Positions 46,060-58,523 of a stretch of DNA of 64,000 nt are shown here, piece by piece. Positions within the stretch are counted from its first letter, which is position 1, and every line of letters begins with the position of its first letter. Source of the stretch: Cadophora sp. MPI-SDFR-AT-0126 (taxonomy: Eukaryota > Ascomycota > Leotiomycetes > Helotiales > Ploettnerulaceae); assembly GCA_020747065.1 (NCBI GenBank), contig JAGMVK010000018.1, positions 806,001 through 870,000 on the forward strand. Reading direction: 5' to 3'. The notes under the pieces were generated by a model that was not told where the DNA came from, made no database searches, and saw only the letters and a list, made by a program, of their open reading frames with translations. The translations under genes and the position numbers were made by a program.

Positions 46060-49000
46060 TGTCCAGATGTTTGTATGTGTTTGTATTGGGTCGTAGGATG
46101 GGGTTGAGTACGTGGTCAGATAGAGTTTGTGGGGTGATTCGTGTTCTTGTTGATGTTGAGAGGGCGAAAGGTTTGAAATCGACAAGAGGAAGAGATTTGT
46201 TGATTGTTGATAGACAACGTAAACGAGTGTGCGGAATGGAAGAACTGATAACGAAAGTGGACAGAGGAAAAGGTGAAGTCAAAATCAGACTCGAAGTTTG
46301 GCAAATGACTCTGAAGCTGATGAATGGAATGCAACGACGTTAACGGAGGGAAGGGTGAGCGGATATTAAAGCAAAGGAGGCAGGAGGCAGGAGGCTTGAG
46401 GCAGGAGCCAGGCGGCACAGCCTTAAATGTGGCAGGGGTGGAGCCTGCTCAAACGGGCCATGTAGGAGGGCATGCACTGGGGGGTGTGATTGGCTGCGCC
46501 GTACCGAAGAAGAGCCACAATCACATTCCAGCCAGTTAGCGAGGCGAACACGAGCGGGACCCTTGATCTGACCCTGAGTCGATCTCGGCCATCTGATTTG
46601 ACCGACTACTGAGATGAAGACTAACGCAGGTACGATACAGTACGAATTGATCATTACGAGCACCTGGCCAACAGCTTGGCCGTGGCCGAGGGGCTTGGTT
46701 CATTTGGAGTGTTCTATTCTCTCTCACCTGAGCACTTTGTTCATACTGCACTTCGTGCACCTCCGCAAGGTAAGGTTCTGACATCGCCCCTCGCTCGTTA
46801 CTCTACGCTACGTTACGCTACGTTGCAGAGAAGACTCTGGCTACTTCGCAACAATCTGTCATTCGCGCCTCCTATCCCATTATTCACCATGCCCCTCACG
46901 CTTCAGTCCAATTCCCCCGTTTGGCCGGACGAGTGCATTCGATGTTTGTGCAGAAGGAATTGCCTGGGTGAAACAAAAGTCGTACGGATCAGGCGAAAGC
47001 GCTTTCGCTTATCAGCTGTGGATCGTTACAAAGCGTCAAATGCAGACTAGAGCATGTCGGACATTCAGAGAGCGCTGGTGCCCGTGTGCTTGGGATTGGC
47101 TAAGGGAACTTAGAAGTGGTGGAGGCTCGGCGTCCCCTGAGATGAGGATGAGACCCTGAGCCGGTTGGCTATTCTGTTTGCACTCAAACAAACGAAATAG
47201 GGGCATGCACCAACAAGAGGCTGTGCAGCGATAAAAACTTTTCGATGTTCAATATCGCCATCATTATCATCGTCATCTCGTGAGAATGCAAATAGCACTT
47301 CAATAGTTGCCTCGTACGGTAACAGGCCACGCCCAAGAATATACTGGTACAATCTACTTAGTACTAATACAGAGACTACAACCGGCACTTTGGCCAGCCA
47401 ACACGAGCGAGAATTTATTTTTGGCTCTGTAGGGTCATTAGACTGCCCAAGACTGCTCCGGTGCGTCACATCCCGCTGACAGAAAATCTAGTGCCCATGA
47501 CTGGCGCATCGGCTAAGGCCGACAGTGAGGTTGGCGAGTGTGGCTGCGCAGGAACACACACCCGAGAGAAGGAAAAATTGAAGAATGGAAGAATAGAAGA
47601 ATGCATGGTAACCTGTGGCAACAACACGAGCATTTCAAGTTTGTATTCTCTGTCTCGCCAAAGCATTTGTCAATTGATTGACTTGTCGCCATCATCCATT
47701 CCATTCCATTCTCTGCTCTTTGCTTTGGAATGCTTTACAATGCTTCTCGTTCTCTGCTTCATTGGTCACGATCCCAAATCTGCTATTCAACGCTGGACGA
47801 CGGCACAGGAACACAGCGCTGTTGTTTCCTCCCGAATTTCTTGCTAACAGCCTGAACTCGATGCCATGAGCCGTTTCCCTCGCCTCACTGGTTCTGCCGG
47901 TTCACCGAGTAGGATTGAGAAGTTTCACCAAAGTCTCGAGTTCAGCGCAGTCACTTCGCTAATATTGCTTACCCCTCAGGGGAACGAGAAGGCGCTTTTC
48001 ATCCCTGAAGCCAACCCAACACACCTCCCCACTGACAGTAGCAACAGTCACTTATTTCACCCGAATCCCGACCAAAATACCCTGGCGCTTATTTTTCGAT
48101 GCAGTTGGCGATATTAGACAAGTAGGTTTTCATTTCTGGTATCCCCTATCTGTGCCGTTCTCACGATTTATGTCCAGTCTTCATCAATCCAATTCACTAT
48201 TGTACTGGCACTTTCCTTCCTCTTTTCACCCAAGTGTTCACACCTCTCTCATCGTCAATATTCCTGACCACTCCATCTCCTCTCCACTCCTCTCTACCAG
48301 GGACAATCCATGATCAACCCAACCCACTCACCCCATCAAATATACTTATCAGCTGAGCTGTGGAGTCCGGGGAATGAGATCCAAGATCTTGGGTGATCCT
48401 TTGTCCACTTGGCGTCTATGCAAATTTCAATCTCTCTGTAATTTCCGCCTGGGGCCCGGTCAAGTCGGTCGTGGCACTGTCTGAAAGAGCTCGATAACAT
48501 TCTGTTGCTCTGTTTATCTGTGTTAAACTCCCCAATCATAAATTAGCAGTAGAAGTGTCTAAACTCCGAAAGTATGGTGGCACCTTATCTCATTCAAAAG
48601 GTTAGAAATTCTCTGCAAGCTCCATACCTCTTCGGACGGCGAGAGTCCCAGGAGTTGGAGATTACGTCTCTCTTCTATCAGATTTCGCCGTGGCCCGTGC
48701 ATTTCGGAACGAGATGTTCTGCGAATCTTGAGAAAAGTGTGTTTCTTCACTACACTTGGCCTTTCACGCTAGTGCTGGCACTTCTTCGAGCAAGTACAAA
48801 ATAATCAATCGTTTCCGCTTGAAAGAACATTCCCCATGGAAAACACTTCCTTCCCGTTCGTCTTCACATGAAATCAGATTGCCACCAATCTTTTCCTGCT
48901 AGCCACCCACCCACGCACCGAGTGCGTCTGCTGTTCTTTCATTGACAGGATACCTATCTCAAACCATACGTTCCTCAGAACCCTTACATTTATCCTCTCT

Positions 49001-49690
49001 TCTCACTACCAAATCTCAATGAAGTTTGAAATCAAAACCCAACCTCATCACTCTACTTCTCACATTCCCATCCGTACCGTACCTCCCCCCCCCCCCCCCC
49101 TTCCCTTTCTCGCGATTCGATATTGATGTATAGCATGGCAAGACGGACAAGCTGAACTCGACGCTGGCATTTTGGAACACATACAGTCTCGCCTCGATTC
49201 AAAAGAGTCGACGCCTCACTCGACCCAGAAGTCAAAGCCTTCCGCACCCACCTACGCATTCGCTGTGTCGACAAACAGAAATGATCGTACAGCACGTCTC
49301 CTTCCCCCCTCCTTCCCATCCTCTTAATGTTAAGCACGACATGGCCAACAAATTCACGTCTTCCGTATCCATCTCATTCTCATCCGGCCCTCTCATCTTA
49401 GAAGATAAAACGGCTCACCAAATCCACTGCACCGTGTCGAAATAACCGAGCCCCCTCCAAAAATCAACAAAGAACACAGGCACCAGTCTACAGTATATTC
49501 AAGCTTACCAGAGCAGACTCTAGCCTAACAGCGGAGTCAATCAGTGATTTCAGAACGGTATTCAATTCTCACTATAACTTGGTCCAGTAGTCCACCGCGC
49601 TACGGAAACTCATCTCATTACTGCCCATGCTACCGGCGTTTCTACCTTCCCCAGAAACAATACTAATCAGCGCCCACAGACTCCACAGCT
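46060..49690. other. 3.6 kb spacer upstream of the CRH gene
   Basis: It should contain the CRH promoter and 5' leader (left) and the 3' flank of the protein ending at 49691 (right). Short local repeats occur, such as GGAGGCAGGAGGC near 46375-46410 and TACGCTACGT near 46803-46825. Pyrimidine-rich runs are common from 48180 on. No open stretch has recognisable protein content. Confidence 0.5.
49085..49100. repeat. poly-C run (16 C)
   Basis: An uninterrupted run of 16 cytosines on the plus strand, unusual in this window; length is likely to vary between reads or strains. Confidence 0.85.
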
Positions 49691-51406
49691 CTACTGCGGC
49701 CTCATCATCAAAAAATTAACCCTGCTAATCATCCTCTCCATATACGCCCTATCCTTCTCCACCGGCAAATTCCAGTTATGCGGCCACAGTGGGGATTCAC
49801 GTCTCTTCTGAAAATCAAGATTCTTTTCTACCGCTTTCATAATAGCCCAGCGCATTCCCTCTTCTTTTCTGTGTTCAGTTATCATCTTCTGCTTCAGGTC
49901 CAGGTATCGAGATACAGTCCAGAGTGTGCGGAAGGGTGGGGCTGGTAGAGGTAGGTATTTTTGAACTGTGAGCGCACGAGATGGTTCGGATGATCGTTCT
50001 TCTTCTGCTTGACGTTGGGTAGGGTCCGTGTATACTTTTTTGGTTCCGTGAGCCAGTGGTGACATGTCCCAGGTACGAGCTTCCTTCCAACTTCTAGGCA
50101 TTAGAGGAGCTCTTTGCGGACCAGCCTCGGGAACTGCTTCGTGAAGTTTTGAAGAAAGGTCATTAGCAGGTTCATGGGAAAGAATCTTTGGCGGTGAGAT
50201 GTACTTCTGTGGAATAGACGAAATAATCTGCGAGGGAGGTGGCGAAGGGATCCTGCGTTCTTTAGTTCCATCGTAGGTCAACATTTCCCGGATAGTGTCG
50301 ATGAACGATCTATGCTTCTCTGAAACCACAGTTGTGCGGGCAACTTCTTCCTTTTTCTGCACGGAGTGTCTGGGAGTGACCGGAGAGTTGTTTCCAACAA
50401 GGTACTTCCTCTTTCTACGTTTTCCCTTCAGAACGCTATTCTCTGCATATGACGGACCAGCGTCATCTTCAAGACTCGAATTTCCTTCCTCGACCAATGT
50501 ATCTGCAATGCTGAAAGTTATAGACTGCTGTCGTCCTCTATATGCCTCTGTAGAACTGCCAGTGTCAGCAGGGGTGGTTGAAGCAGAATCCGCCAATGTT
50601 TTTTCATCGTCTCTGCTCGTATTCGTTGACTCGGTTACGCCCTGTCGACTCTTCCGCCTTCGTACCCTGATGCGTTTCCGCCGTTTGAATTCTTGAGGGC
50701 TAGGACAGGAATCGCTTTCTTCTTGTTTATAATCACCGAACTGAGAAAGAGGTCCCATGTGGGCTGTTATCTTCTCAACTTTCTCGCCGTCAATACATTC
50801 AGCATTGTTTTTAGACTTCTGGTTATTCTTATTCCCAGCCAATGCGGCGGCGTAACTCACAGTCTGCGGAAGAGGAGCAGGTGATGAGAGTCTATTCCTA
50901 AACATAGAACGAGTTGTTGTGGCTGGTGTCGGAGGAGAGAGCTGTGCCTCCGTTTGTGTTCGCCCGAGAGATTCAAGTCGTGGAGGCTTGGATCGCTTCG
51001 GCTCAGAGTGTTCTGGGCTGAATTTGTTGAGAAAAGCCGTACTTATTGAGACTTCAGAAGTGTACAATTCTGGTGATACTTCCCCTTCTGGCAATTTTGT
51101 GATAGAAGGCACGCGGCTCGAGGTCTGGGAAGGAACGCGAGCTTGGGTATCTTGTCCAGATTCCAGTACTTGCGTGTTGGATTGTTTCGATACCGATCTC
51201 AGCTGTTTCCGTCGTTGCTTTCTCGACAGAGGCACGTTCGGCTTCCTAGAATCAATTGTAGGCTCTTTCTGGATGGCGTTCTGTCGTACATCCTGCTTCC
51301 CATCCCTTTCCATATCTGACTGAGGAATAGACTGGATGGAGATCTCTCTCATCCTCTTCTTCGAGACGACTGAGTTGAGTGGTGGCATTGTAGAGGCATT
51401 TGGCAT
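49691..51406 (-). CDS. uncharacterised basic, disordered, probably nuclear protein
   Basis: A single exon of 571 residues starting MPNASTMPPLNSVV. Most of it is low-complexity and rich in Ser, Arg, Lys, Pro and Glu. Basic clusters resembling nuclear-localisation signals are SRKQRRKQLRSV, FKRRKRIRVRRRKSRQ and KGKRRKRKYLVG. The C-terminal 110 residues look more ordered (PPFRTLWTVSRYLDLKQKMI, GMRWAIMKAVEKNLDF, SPLWPHNWNLPVEKDRAYM) and may be the conserved core. No domain recognised. Nuclear location is inference from the basic motifs. Confidence 0.78.
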   Translation of the reverse strand: MPNASTMPPLNSVVSKKRMREISIQSIPQSDMERDGKQDVRQNAIQKEPTIDSRKPNVPLSRKQRRKQLRSVSKQSNTQVLESGQDTQARVPSQTSSRVPSITKLPEGEVSPELYTSEVSISTAFLNKFSPEHSEPKRSKPPRLESLGRTQTEAQLSPPTPATTTRSMFRNRLSSPAPLPQTVSYAAALAGNKNNQKSKNNAECIDGEKVEKITAHMGPLSQFGDYKQEESDSCPSPQEFKRRKRIRVRRRKSRQGVTESTNTSRDDEKTLADSASTTPADTGSSTEAYRGRQQSITFSIADTLVEEGNSSLEDDAGPSYAENSVLKGKRRKRKYLVGNNSPVTPRHSVQKKEEVARTTVVSEKHRSFIDTIREMLTYDGTKERRIPSPPPSQIISSIPQKYISPPKILSHEPANDLSSKLHEAVPEAGPQRAPLMPRSWKEARTWDMSPLAHGTKKVYTDPTQRQAEEERSSEPSRALTVQKYLPLPAPPFRTLWTVSRYLDLKQKMITEHRKEEGMRWAIMKAVEKNLDFQKRRESPLWPHNWNLPVEKDRAYMERMISRVNFLMMRPQ

Positions 51407-52044
51407 TTACGGATTGCTTGGAGGGTTGAGCATTGGACGGTGAAAACGTAATGTATGTTTAGATCCAAAAAAGTATCGAATGGTCGGCCAGTTGACGACG
51501 AGTATTTATGCGTTGTGTTGATGCTTGATTGGAGATTCTTAGTGACTGGGAAGTTAGCTCGAGGATGCTATGGTCAATTAACCATTGCCGCATCGCAGCT
51601 TCCTTGCCAGCCCTGACTAGCTAACTCCTCATGCCACTGCCTTTTGTCTACTCGCTTACGCCAAATCATGTTAGAGTAAACCATAGGAACTGATGGCACA
51701 GAGAGAGCAAATGCTATGTTATTTCGCTGATACAGTGCCTTAAGCTGTATGTACACAAATACTGAGTCCACCATAAGAACGCTATGCTGAAATACAAAGC
51801 CCGATCCAACCTATAATTCCTGTTGACGAATACACCAAGCCGACAATCTACCGCTTTCCATATAAGCACCTGTTGAAATCAGCTTATCTTGCAGTAATCG
51901 TCCAAGAACGAGGACTTACCATCTTCTGGCCCTAAACTCCAGGAGATATCCGCACCTATTTCATTGATGAGGATGAGCCTTAAATTCAGCCAGTTCTATG
52001 ACTTGATTCAAAGAAGTACCCGTGTCATCAAAAGGGCATTTTTC
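51407..52044. other. intergenic region
   Basis: Promoter side of the 571-residue protein gene and 3' flank of the next minus-strand gene. A further splice-like stretch near 51870-51920 was considered, but no coding role could be supported. Confidence 0.45.
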
Positions 52045-53183
52045 CTAGTCTATCTCTGTAGAACTGCAAGGCACAACACCAGAACGAGGAGCAATGGCTT
52101 TTGCTCGCAACACTCTTAGTTCGGCCGGGCTGAGAGATCCAAATGCAGGGACACGGTCTGGGATCCCAGGCCAACGGGTGGGATGTCCCCCAGTGTCATT
52201 TGGGACAATGGGTGTTTGGAGAGGCTCAACAGCCTCAAGATCAACATGTGGAAATTCATTCAAGAATGTGAAGTCAAGGATTTCTGGGAGCCGTGAACTG
52301 CTCGTAATGTCAGTCAGATCCAATATTAGCATTCAGAAATAAGTAGAGGACATACAGCGTCACTTGTTCCTCCTTGCCTTTGGTTTCTTTCAGGTTTGCC
52401 TTATCCTCCTGCTGTGGCCTTCTCCAATTTGGTCTTCTCCAACCGTCTGCATGCTGGACCTCGGGCTCGTTCCGAGGTGCATAGGCGGTACAATATTCAT
52501 CCTCGGAGGAGAAAGAGTTTTCTCGTCTTGGGGCAACTCTATAAGGCCGCTCTTTGCGAAGAGCCTTTGCGACTACTGGTGTCGCAGTATCCAAGTCGTC
52601 GGGAGGTGTGACAGCACCGTGCGAGGAGTGCCCATCTTGACTGGAGCCTGTCGTGGACTCTAACCCAGGCGGGGAGGGAGTCTTGTAACTAACGGTTGGT
52701 TGTCTGTCTACATGAGCAAAACGTCCTCTCTCAGGTGTCGCCGCAAAGCGCCGGGCGAGGCCTCCCTCCTCTTGTCTGACATCCAGCGTATGGCTCGTAC
52801 TGGCTTTGATAGGGACTGAGGGAGTAGTCGTTGCTCCCAATTGGCTTTGGTGATGAGCCTAGACATAATGGAATCAGTCTGGTTCTGCCCAGCATACAAC
52901 CATGAGCACTAAAAATTTCCGTGCAATATTTCCGAGGAGGACGTGGGCCTGCGTACAGGGCAAGCCGGGAAGGAGGGTGCTGTATAATACCGACCTTGTA
53001 AGGACTGCCTCGTGGTATTCCTCCTCCAAATCCGCCACCACTGAGACATTCTCCCCCGGAAACTTGCTTTTGTGCTTCAGCTTGGCGCATAGCTCTAGGC
53101 TGGGTCGGCGCTCCTGGAACACCTCTGCCTCTGCCTTTGCCTTCGATGGCTGCGAAATTCTTGGCTGGGGCCTTTCGCTCCAT
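52045..53183 (-). CDS. uncharacterised Gly/Arg/Pro-rich protein
   Basis: Exons 53183-52995, 52858-52356 and 52297-52045 join in phase (0, 2) to 314 residues. The N-terminus has GKGRGRGVPGAPTQPRAMRQ and GGGFGGGIPRG, short Gly-rich segments of RNA-binding-protein style. The middle is Ser/Thr/Pro/Glu-rich (PEST-like) with GWRRPNWRRPQQEDK. The C-terminal block LPEILDFTFLNEFPHVDLE and GTLSP-like FGSLSPAELRVLRAKAIAP looks conserved. The first donor is GTCGGT, weaker than usual. Function unknown. Confidence 0.7.
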
Positions 53184-53775
53184 GTTAGCATGTAATTGCA
53201 GTGATGTCGCAAAGCACGAATAGAGGGAAAAAATACTTGAGAAACAGCCGATAGAAGTGTGATTTAGTTCATGTGCGATGCTAAAATGGCACTAAGGTAA
53301 TAATGAATAAATGATGCTGCTCCGCAGATCGTGAGGTCTGGGTAAGTTTGAAGAATGGTAAAACTGGTACCAAACTATCAAAATGACATCGTTTCTTAAT
53401 TCTAGAAAGAACGACCCAGACATTAATTACTTTTAAAGGCTTAGCAACGACAGAAAGCGGTAACTGCTACCAGACACAAGGGAAAATACTGGACTGGACT
53501 AGACCGACATACAATTTTCTATTGGTACTAAGCGCTTTTCTCTCGTGTACAGTGGACTCCACGGGGCAAAGAGGACAAATTTTATTTAAAGAGGGAAACA
53601 TACAAAGTCCCATCGCTTGCAGCACTGAAAGATTACAAATGAAAAACCCGGGGTGAAGCCATGCTACAATAACAAACAAATGACGCTTGCTGAGTCCGCA
53701 GACCTCAGTTATTGCTTCGGATATCTGACGAAAAAGGGAATAATAGACAAAATGGAAAACGGGCAGAGAAAGATA
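53184..53775. other. intergenic region
   Basis: Left part is the presumed promoter of the Gly/Arg-rich protein gene; right part is the 3' flank of the Whi2-like gene. No feature seen. Confidence 0.45.
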
Positions 53776-55338
53776 TCATCTCAGCCCGATTACACTCATC
53801 TCCAGAGTCCATACTCTCCGAATCCACACCTTAAGTTTGCCATCTACCCCATCCACATTCTCCAACTCCACACCCTCCCACCAGCATCTTCGGGCAGGTT
53901 TCCTCCAGAATAACAACAACTTCTGAGCCATTCCCACAGCGTTGTTTCCCATCTCACCACCTCGAATGTCTGTTCGTAATCTTGCGAGGGCAAGACTGCA
54001 AATGACTGCTTTGTTCGGCTCGTTTGCTCGGTGGCCCCAATGATCATCATGATTAAATCCACTAAATCTGGTTAGTGTCATGATATGTAACTAACATACG
54101 CAAAAACGTACCCAGCTGTCAGCATCTCAATTAAATGCTGCTCAGTTGTCCCAGTTTCCTCACTTCGCCTCAAACCAGAGAATATGCCATCCTGCTTTAA
54201 CAAGGCTTTGCCTGCCGATCTCTTTACCTCTATCATTTCTGGCTGCTCGATATCCGGTCTAGGGGGTATGACATAAAAATCCAAATCTTCTCTCAATACA
54301 ATTATGCCAGCTCTGTCTTGTAGCATTTCCCGCGCAGAGCCAGTCATCGGCTCAATTGGGACCGTGTCGGCATCGGGACCTGCAGAGGGGGAATTCGAAC
54401 CCGAAGGTATCGTTTGCGCGACGTTGCGGAAGAATTCTAGCATGTATTGTAACGATGCAGGATCATACTGCACAATAAGGTTAGCTATGTATAGATCTAT
54501 ATTGTGCAATATATTGCGGATATGTATAGCTTCACGGACATCGACTTGAAAGGCGTCGCCTTCTTGGTATGTATTCATATGCCCATCTGGAAGTAGACCG
54601 TTGGGGAAGAGCGAGAGAAGGACGAATTCGGGAAGCGTAAGGAGCTCGTCTCGCGACAATGTGAACCGCTGGCCCCTATATGATATCAGCATGCAGTCTC
54701 CGCGTCAATCAATTGTAGCTTCTACCGCAGGTCCATCGTAATATTCTCATCGGCGCCGACATCTGCAGATTCATATTAGCCTTGAAAGCCACTTGAAACG
54801 CTCTTATCATACCTCCTAATGTGTTGATCGGTGGTGGACCACCCTGCTGCACCTGAGTAAGAATACTCGCAGCTCCTCCTGCGGCAGCCATCAGATATGT
54901 AAATGACTCTAACGGGCTTGAACCCTCTGAGTATGCTGGCGGGGGCTCGCTATCGTCGTCTTTCTTTGAAGGTTCCCCTTTTGTATCCTGCGGAAGACAG
55001 CTCTTGGTTTGCGCAACGACGTCAACGTCCTGTGAAGAGGCGGAAGCTTGGTGTGATTCGCATGCAGCAGGCGAATAAGCAGGGACTGATGCAGAAGCGC
55101 CGGCTTCGGTGACAGCTGTCTTGTAGGCTTCAACGGCTTCTTCGGTGGATGTGTAGAGCGATGAGAAAGGCGGCGGACGTGGTGAGCTCGCTGAGGGTTC
55201 AGAGGGTTCAGAGACTGGGTAATTCGGTGGAGGAGATGATGGGCGCGTAACTCCTGGTGCTCCCAATTTCGATCCGCTGCCCGCTAGCTCAACGCCCCTG
55301 TGCTGGGAGTCGTCGGCTTCTTCTGGCGTATCTGACAA
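53776..55338 (-). CDS. Whi2-like BTB/POZ (KCTD-type) stress-response protein; start uncertain
   Basis: Exons upstream-54813, 54762-54726 (a 37 nt micro-exon), 54675-54112 and 54061-53776 join in phase. The micro-exon turns NTLGDVGADENITMDLRGQR into one continuous segment leading into FTLSRDELLTLPEFVLLSLF, the KCTD/BTB-type fold of Whi2 proteins. FPNGLLPDG, YDPASLQYMLEFFRN, REDLDFYVIP and the C-terminal GKLKVWIRRVWTLEMSVIGL support this. The N-terminal half is Ser/Pro-rich and disordered. Whi2 with Psr1/2 phosphatases tunes Msn2 and TORC1 in yeast. No in-frame ATG precedes the N-terminal block: it is open only back to about 55359. A tiny 5' exon (ATG at 55522) with a GTTGAC donor would fit but is speculative. 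Confidence 0.82.
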
Positions 55339-55987
55339 CGTGATTGCGGGTTATGCGTCAACAATTAGTGAGATCTGGTTGTTTGGCAGGAGAGGGGGAT
55401 TCAATTGCGTGTTGTTGGGATGCGGATGACTTGGTGGAATCACGATCAACCGTGATGTGATGTCCCACGGCTGGCTTGGTCGTCGGCTAAAAATACTCCG
55501 TAGCTCGTCAACAAATCAACATGAGATATGGATTCTGAATAGAAGTCTGTTGGAGAGGTTGAGGTTGAGGGTATAAAAAGCAATTTGCGTATAATGAGAA
55601 TTCCATAGTTGATGAGGTCAGTTTAAGCTCAATCTACAAAGTCCGAGTATCTTGTAGCAGACCTCAAACTCTCCAGCAACGGCCTGTCCCTAAATCCCTG
55701 TCGATAGCTTCTTATATCCTCTAAACTTTATCTCAAAAACTGTGGAGCAGTGGGGACAATATATCAATTTTCTATAACTTTCCTATGAGCATTGTTTACT
55801 CGAAAGTCCTTCACTCATTCAGGAGCTTTAAGAATTCGACATAGTGCAGGACAGAGCTCTGGCAATGCCCTGTCACCCAATGGCCCGGTCAAGTCAGCTT
55901 CGAAATACTGAGTCTATTGCCAGGCTTACATTCAGTCTACTCTACATTTCATCAATTCACACTGACAGTCGACCAAGATCTTATGAA
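55339..55987. other. intergenic region, possibly containing the first exon of the Whi2-like gene
   Basis: No independent gene seen. Minus-strand ATG at 55522-55520 followed by GTTGAC at 55512 could supply a 10 nt first exon to the Whi2-like gene via an acceptor at 55332. Otherwise promoter and 3' flanking sequence. Confidence 0.4.
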
Positions 55988-57933
55988 TCATCCCGTATTG
56001 ACCAGCTTCCACTCCCCATCCTCTCCCCTCGACAAGACAACTCTCGTCCTCCTCGCCACAGCTCTCATCCGATTCAACCCCTCCCCAGCACCACCACCCA
56101 CGCCTTCCAGTCCATGAAACAGCAAAGCCAAACTACTCGACTTCCAAGCCATCGCCTTCCTCCTCTCACTCTTGAACATAGTAGCACACAAGAACACTGT
56201 CGAGATAGCCACCAGACCACCCGGCAAAGCCATCCAAATCCACTGGACATGGACGAACGTCTCATTCTGATAGGCCAAACCTTGTACCTCACTCGCTGCG
56301 TCTGGATTTACTGAATTCCGAATGTGGGCTGTCATGGAAGTCGCGAGAGCATTCATGAGGAATGACCAGTTGGTAGTTTTGTTCAAGGCTTGGATGTCGT
56401 CGTTGACCCACTGAGTTTGATCTACTTTGCTGAAGCTGGTGTTCATGGAGCCTTGCATCGTTACATTGAGCCATGCTTTCAGATTTGCTAGGCTGCCTGC
56501 TGGGATCCGATATGTATGGTTACTTTCACTGTAATCGTCTGAGGGGTCCAGTACTGCGTCGGGAGTGCCGCCCATGGAGACTAACGCAGCTCCCACCGTT
56601 GATGTTCCGGTATTACTAGTCCAGCTCGATAGGACGGTTGTATTTGCCTTACTGTTGGTGACTGATACATTATACTTGTTTATACAGAAGTATAATACAC
56701 ATTCATGCGTGACTGGAAGGGAGCTGAAATAATTTCCATCCTCCAGTCGTTGCCGGACATGAGGGAACTGGAGGATTGCAAGCGCCAAGAGCGGATGCTG
56801 GATATTCAGAGTCTCTTTTGAAAGATCTTCGGGTAGCACAGAGGTTGACACAAAAGCCGGGCCAATTGCTAAGGTTCCTTCCTCGAACAGGGCTGAGAAT
56901 CCAACGTTGCCACCTCCTGGAATCGTATAGCTGATCTGCTGAGTTCCCGTGAGGTCGTTTGGATATGCTGGCGGATTGTTGACTACGACGTTCTGCGAGA
57001 CATCTAAACATTTACTGCAAAAAGCCAGTGACTCAAAGGGCGGAAATGTGCAGTTTCCAGACGGACAAACAGGGACGAGATCTTGGACTTTCTCGGGGGT
57101 GAAGATACCGTCGTATATAGCAGCTTTCATCCCCCATTCAGGACCTATGAGTAGTCCGCTTCCCACTTGCGTACTTCAGCTTGGACATTTCATTAAGCAA
57201 TCTTGGGATACTTACAAGTATCAAGAGAAAGGCCAGCATCATAAGCCAAAGCTCTCCCCACACTTGCTCTCCCAACAACTACCTCCCTCGCCTTATAAGC
57301 AACAACTTGCTGTGTAAACGGCTCCATCACCACACTCAAAACCGTGACCAGGCCACCAACCGCAGCTAACCTCCTCACCCTCATCCTGAATACTAATCTC
57401 AAGGCACCCATCGGTCCACGACTCGCATCATCGAATATTTCGATATCATGCAATGTCCTCGGCTCCCGGAACCACAGCCATTTGAGCTGAGAGATAGATT
57501 CCGCAACGGCAAAGACCATGGAGGCTTTGGAGACTGTAGCGAAAAATGAGATATAAGTGTTTAGCGCAATGTTGAGCGGTAGGGTGGGGATGGTACGATT
57601 GTTGATGAAGAGGAGAAGGATGACGATGATGGCAATCGAGAGGAGGCTGACGAGGACACTGAGGATGCAGAGCCACCAGTTGAAGAAGAAGGTCATGAAG
57701 CGAGAGAAAGCCGAAGGAGATGGAATGATGTAGGATGGGGTCGGTCCATGCTCGTGTATCAATGGCTGGAGAGAGGATTTGCTAGGTGGCCGACCAGACA
57801 GTGGTCTACTTGGGAAATCCTGTTGATACTGAGGGCTAGGAGAGGATCCCCATTGTCCTGTGGACTGATACGCGTTGTATGGAGCAAAACTCGGAGAGAA
57901 ACCAGGGCTGATATGTTGATAAGGTGACGCCAT
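55988..57933 (-). CDS. DUF3176 multi-pass membrane protein
   Basis: Exons 57933-57216 and 57165-55988 (50 nt intron) give 631 residues. ATG 57933 (MASPYQHISPGF) is taken because the upstream in-frame ATG adds an atypical hydrophobic leader. After a Pro/Ser-rich cytosolic tail come FFFNWWLCILSVLVSLLSIA, TYISFFATVSKASMVFAVAE, LKWLWFREPRTLHDIEIFDD, ASRGPMGALRLV and a third membrane segment (LAAVGGLVTVLSVVMEPF): the DUF3176 signature of fungi. A large extracellular region with paired cysteines (VCPSGNCTFPPFESLAFCSK) and many N-x-S/T sites follows. The last helix is WIWMALPGGLVAISTVFLCA. Function unknown; plasma membrane is inferred. Confidence 0.9.
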
Positions 57934-58523
57934 GTGGCTTCTCATACATAATGCGAATGAGACAGAAAGCAAACAGAGACCGGAAGGCTGACGATGATAT
58001 AGCGAAGGGAGCTGACGTACTATCACAATGCCTCACTGGAGGCCTTATGTGATGCTTCGAGGAAGGCTGTTTATAGGTCAAGCCAAGAGCAATATCCTGC
58101 GTACCTGTGAGGTTCAAGGCTTTTTGCGGCTTCCAGATCAGCCAAGGGATGCAAGCTTTCGGAGCTGTTGAAAGCTTATGCGAGCTGGGCTTTGATTCGG
58201 CTGCTATTTATTGGCATATCCTTGTGTTGAGTAAGCTGCAGTACACCAGCTGTCACTGGAGTATAATTGAGTTTCACTCCCCTGCGCAATGTTCGAGCTG
58301 GTTTCGTGATCTGGTGTGATGCTTGGCTGAGTTGATGTTTGATGTTGGAATCCCGAATGGTGGGGTAAATCTCCGTTAGTGATGGAAGATTCGCAAAAGC
58401 ATACCTCAAGCGTACAATAAAAGACAGACCGCGCAGTTGTAAATAATGGTTCAAGCACTCCAAATACCGTTCAACATAACAAACTGGATTGGTATCTGAA
58501 GCGTCATTGATTTCGTCTATTCT
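57934..58523. other. intergenic region
   Basis: Promoter of the DUF3176 gene and the 3' flank of GCN20. Nothing else supported. Confidence 0.5.
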
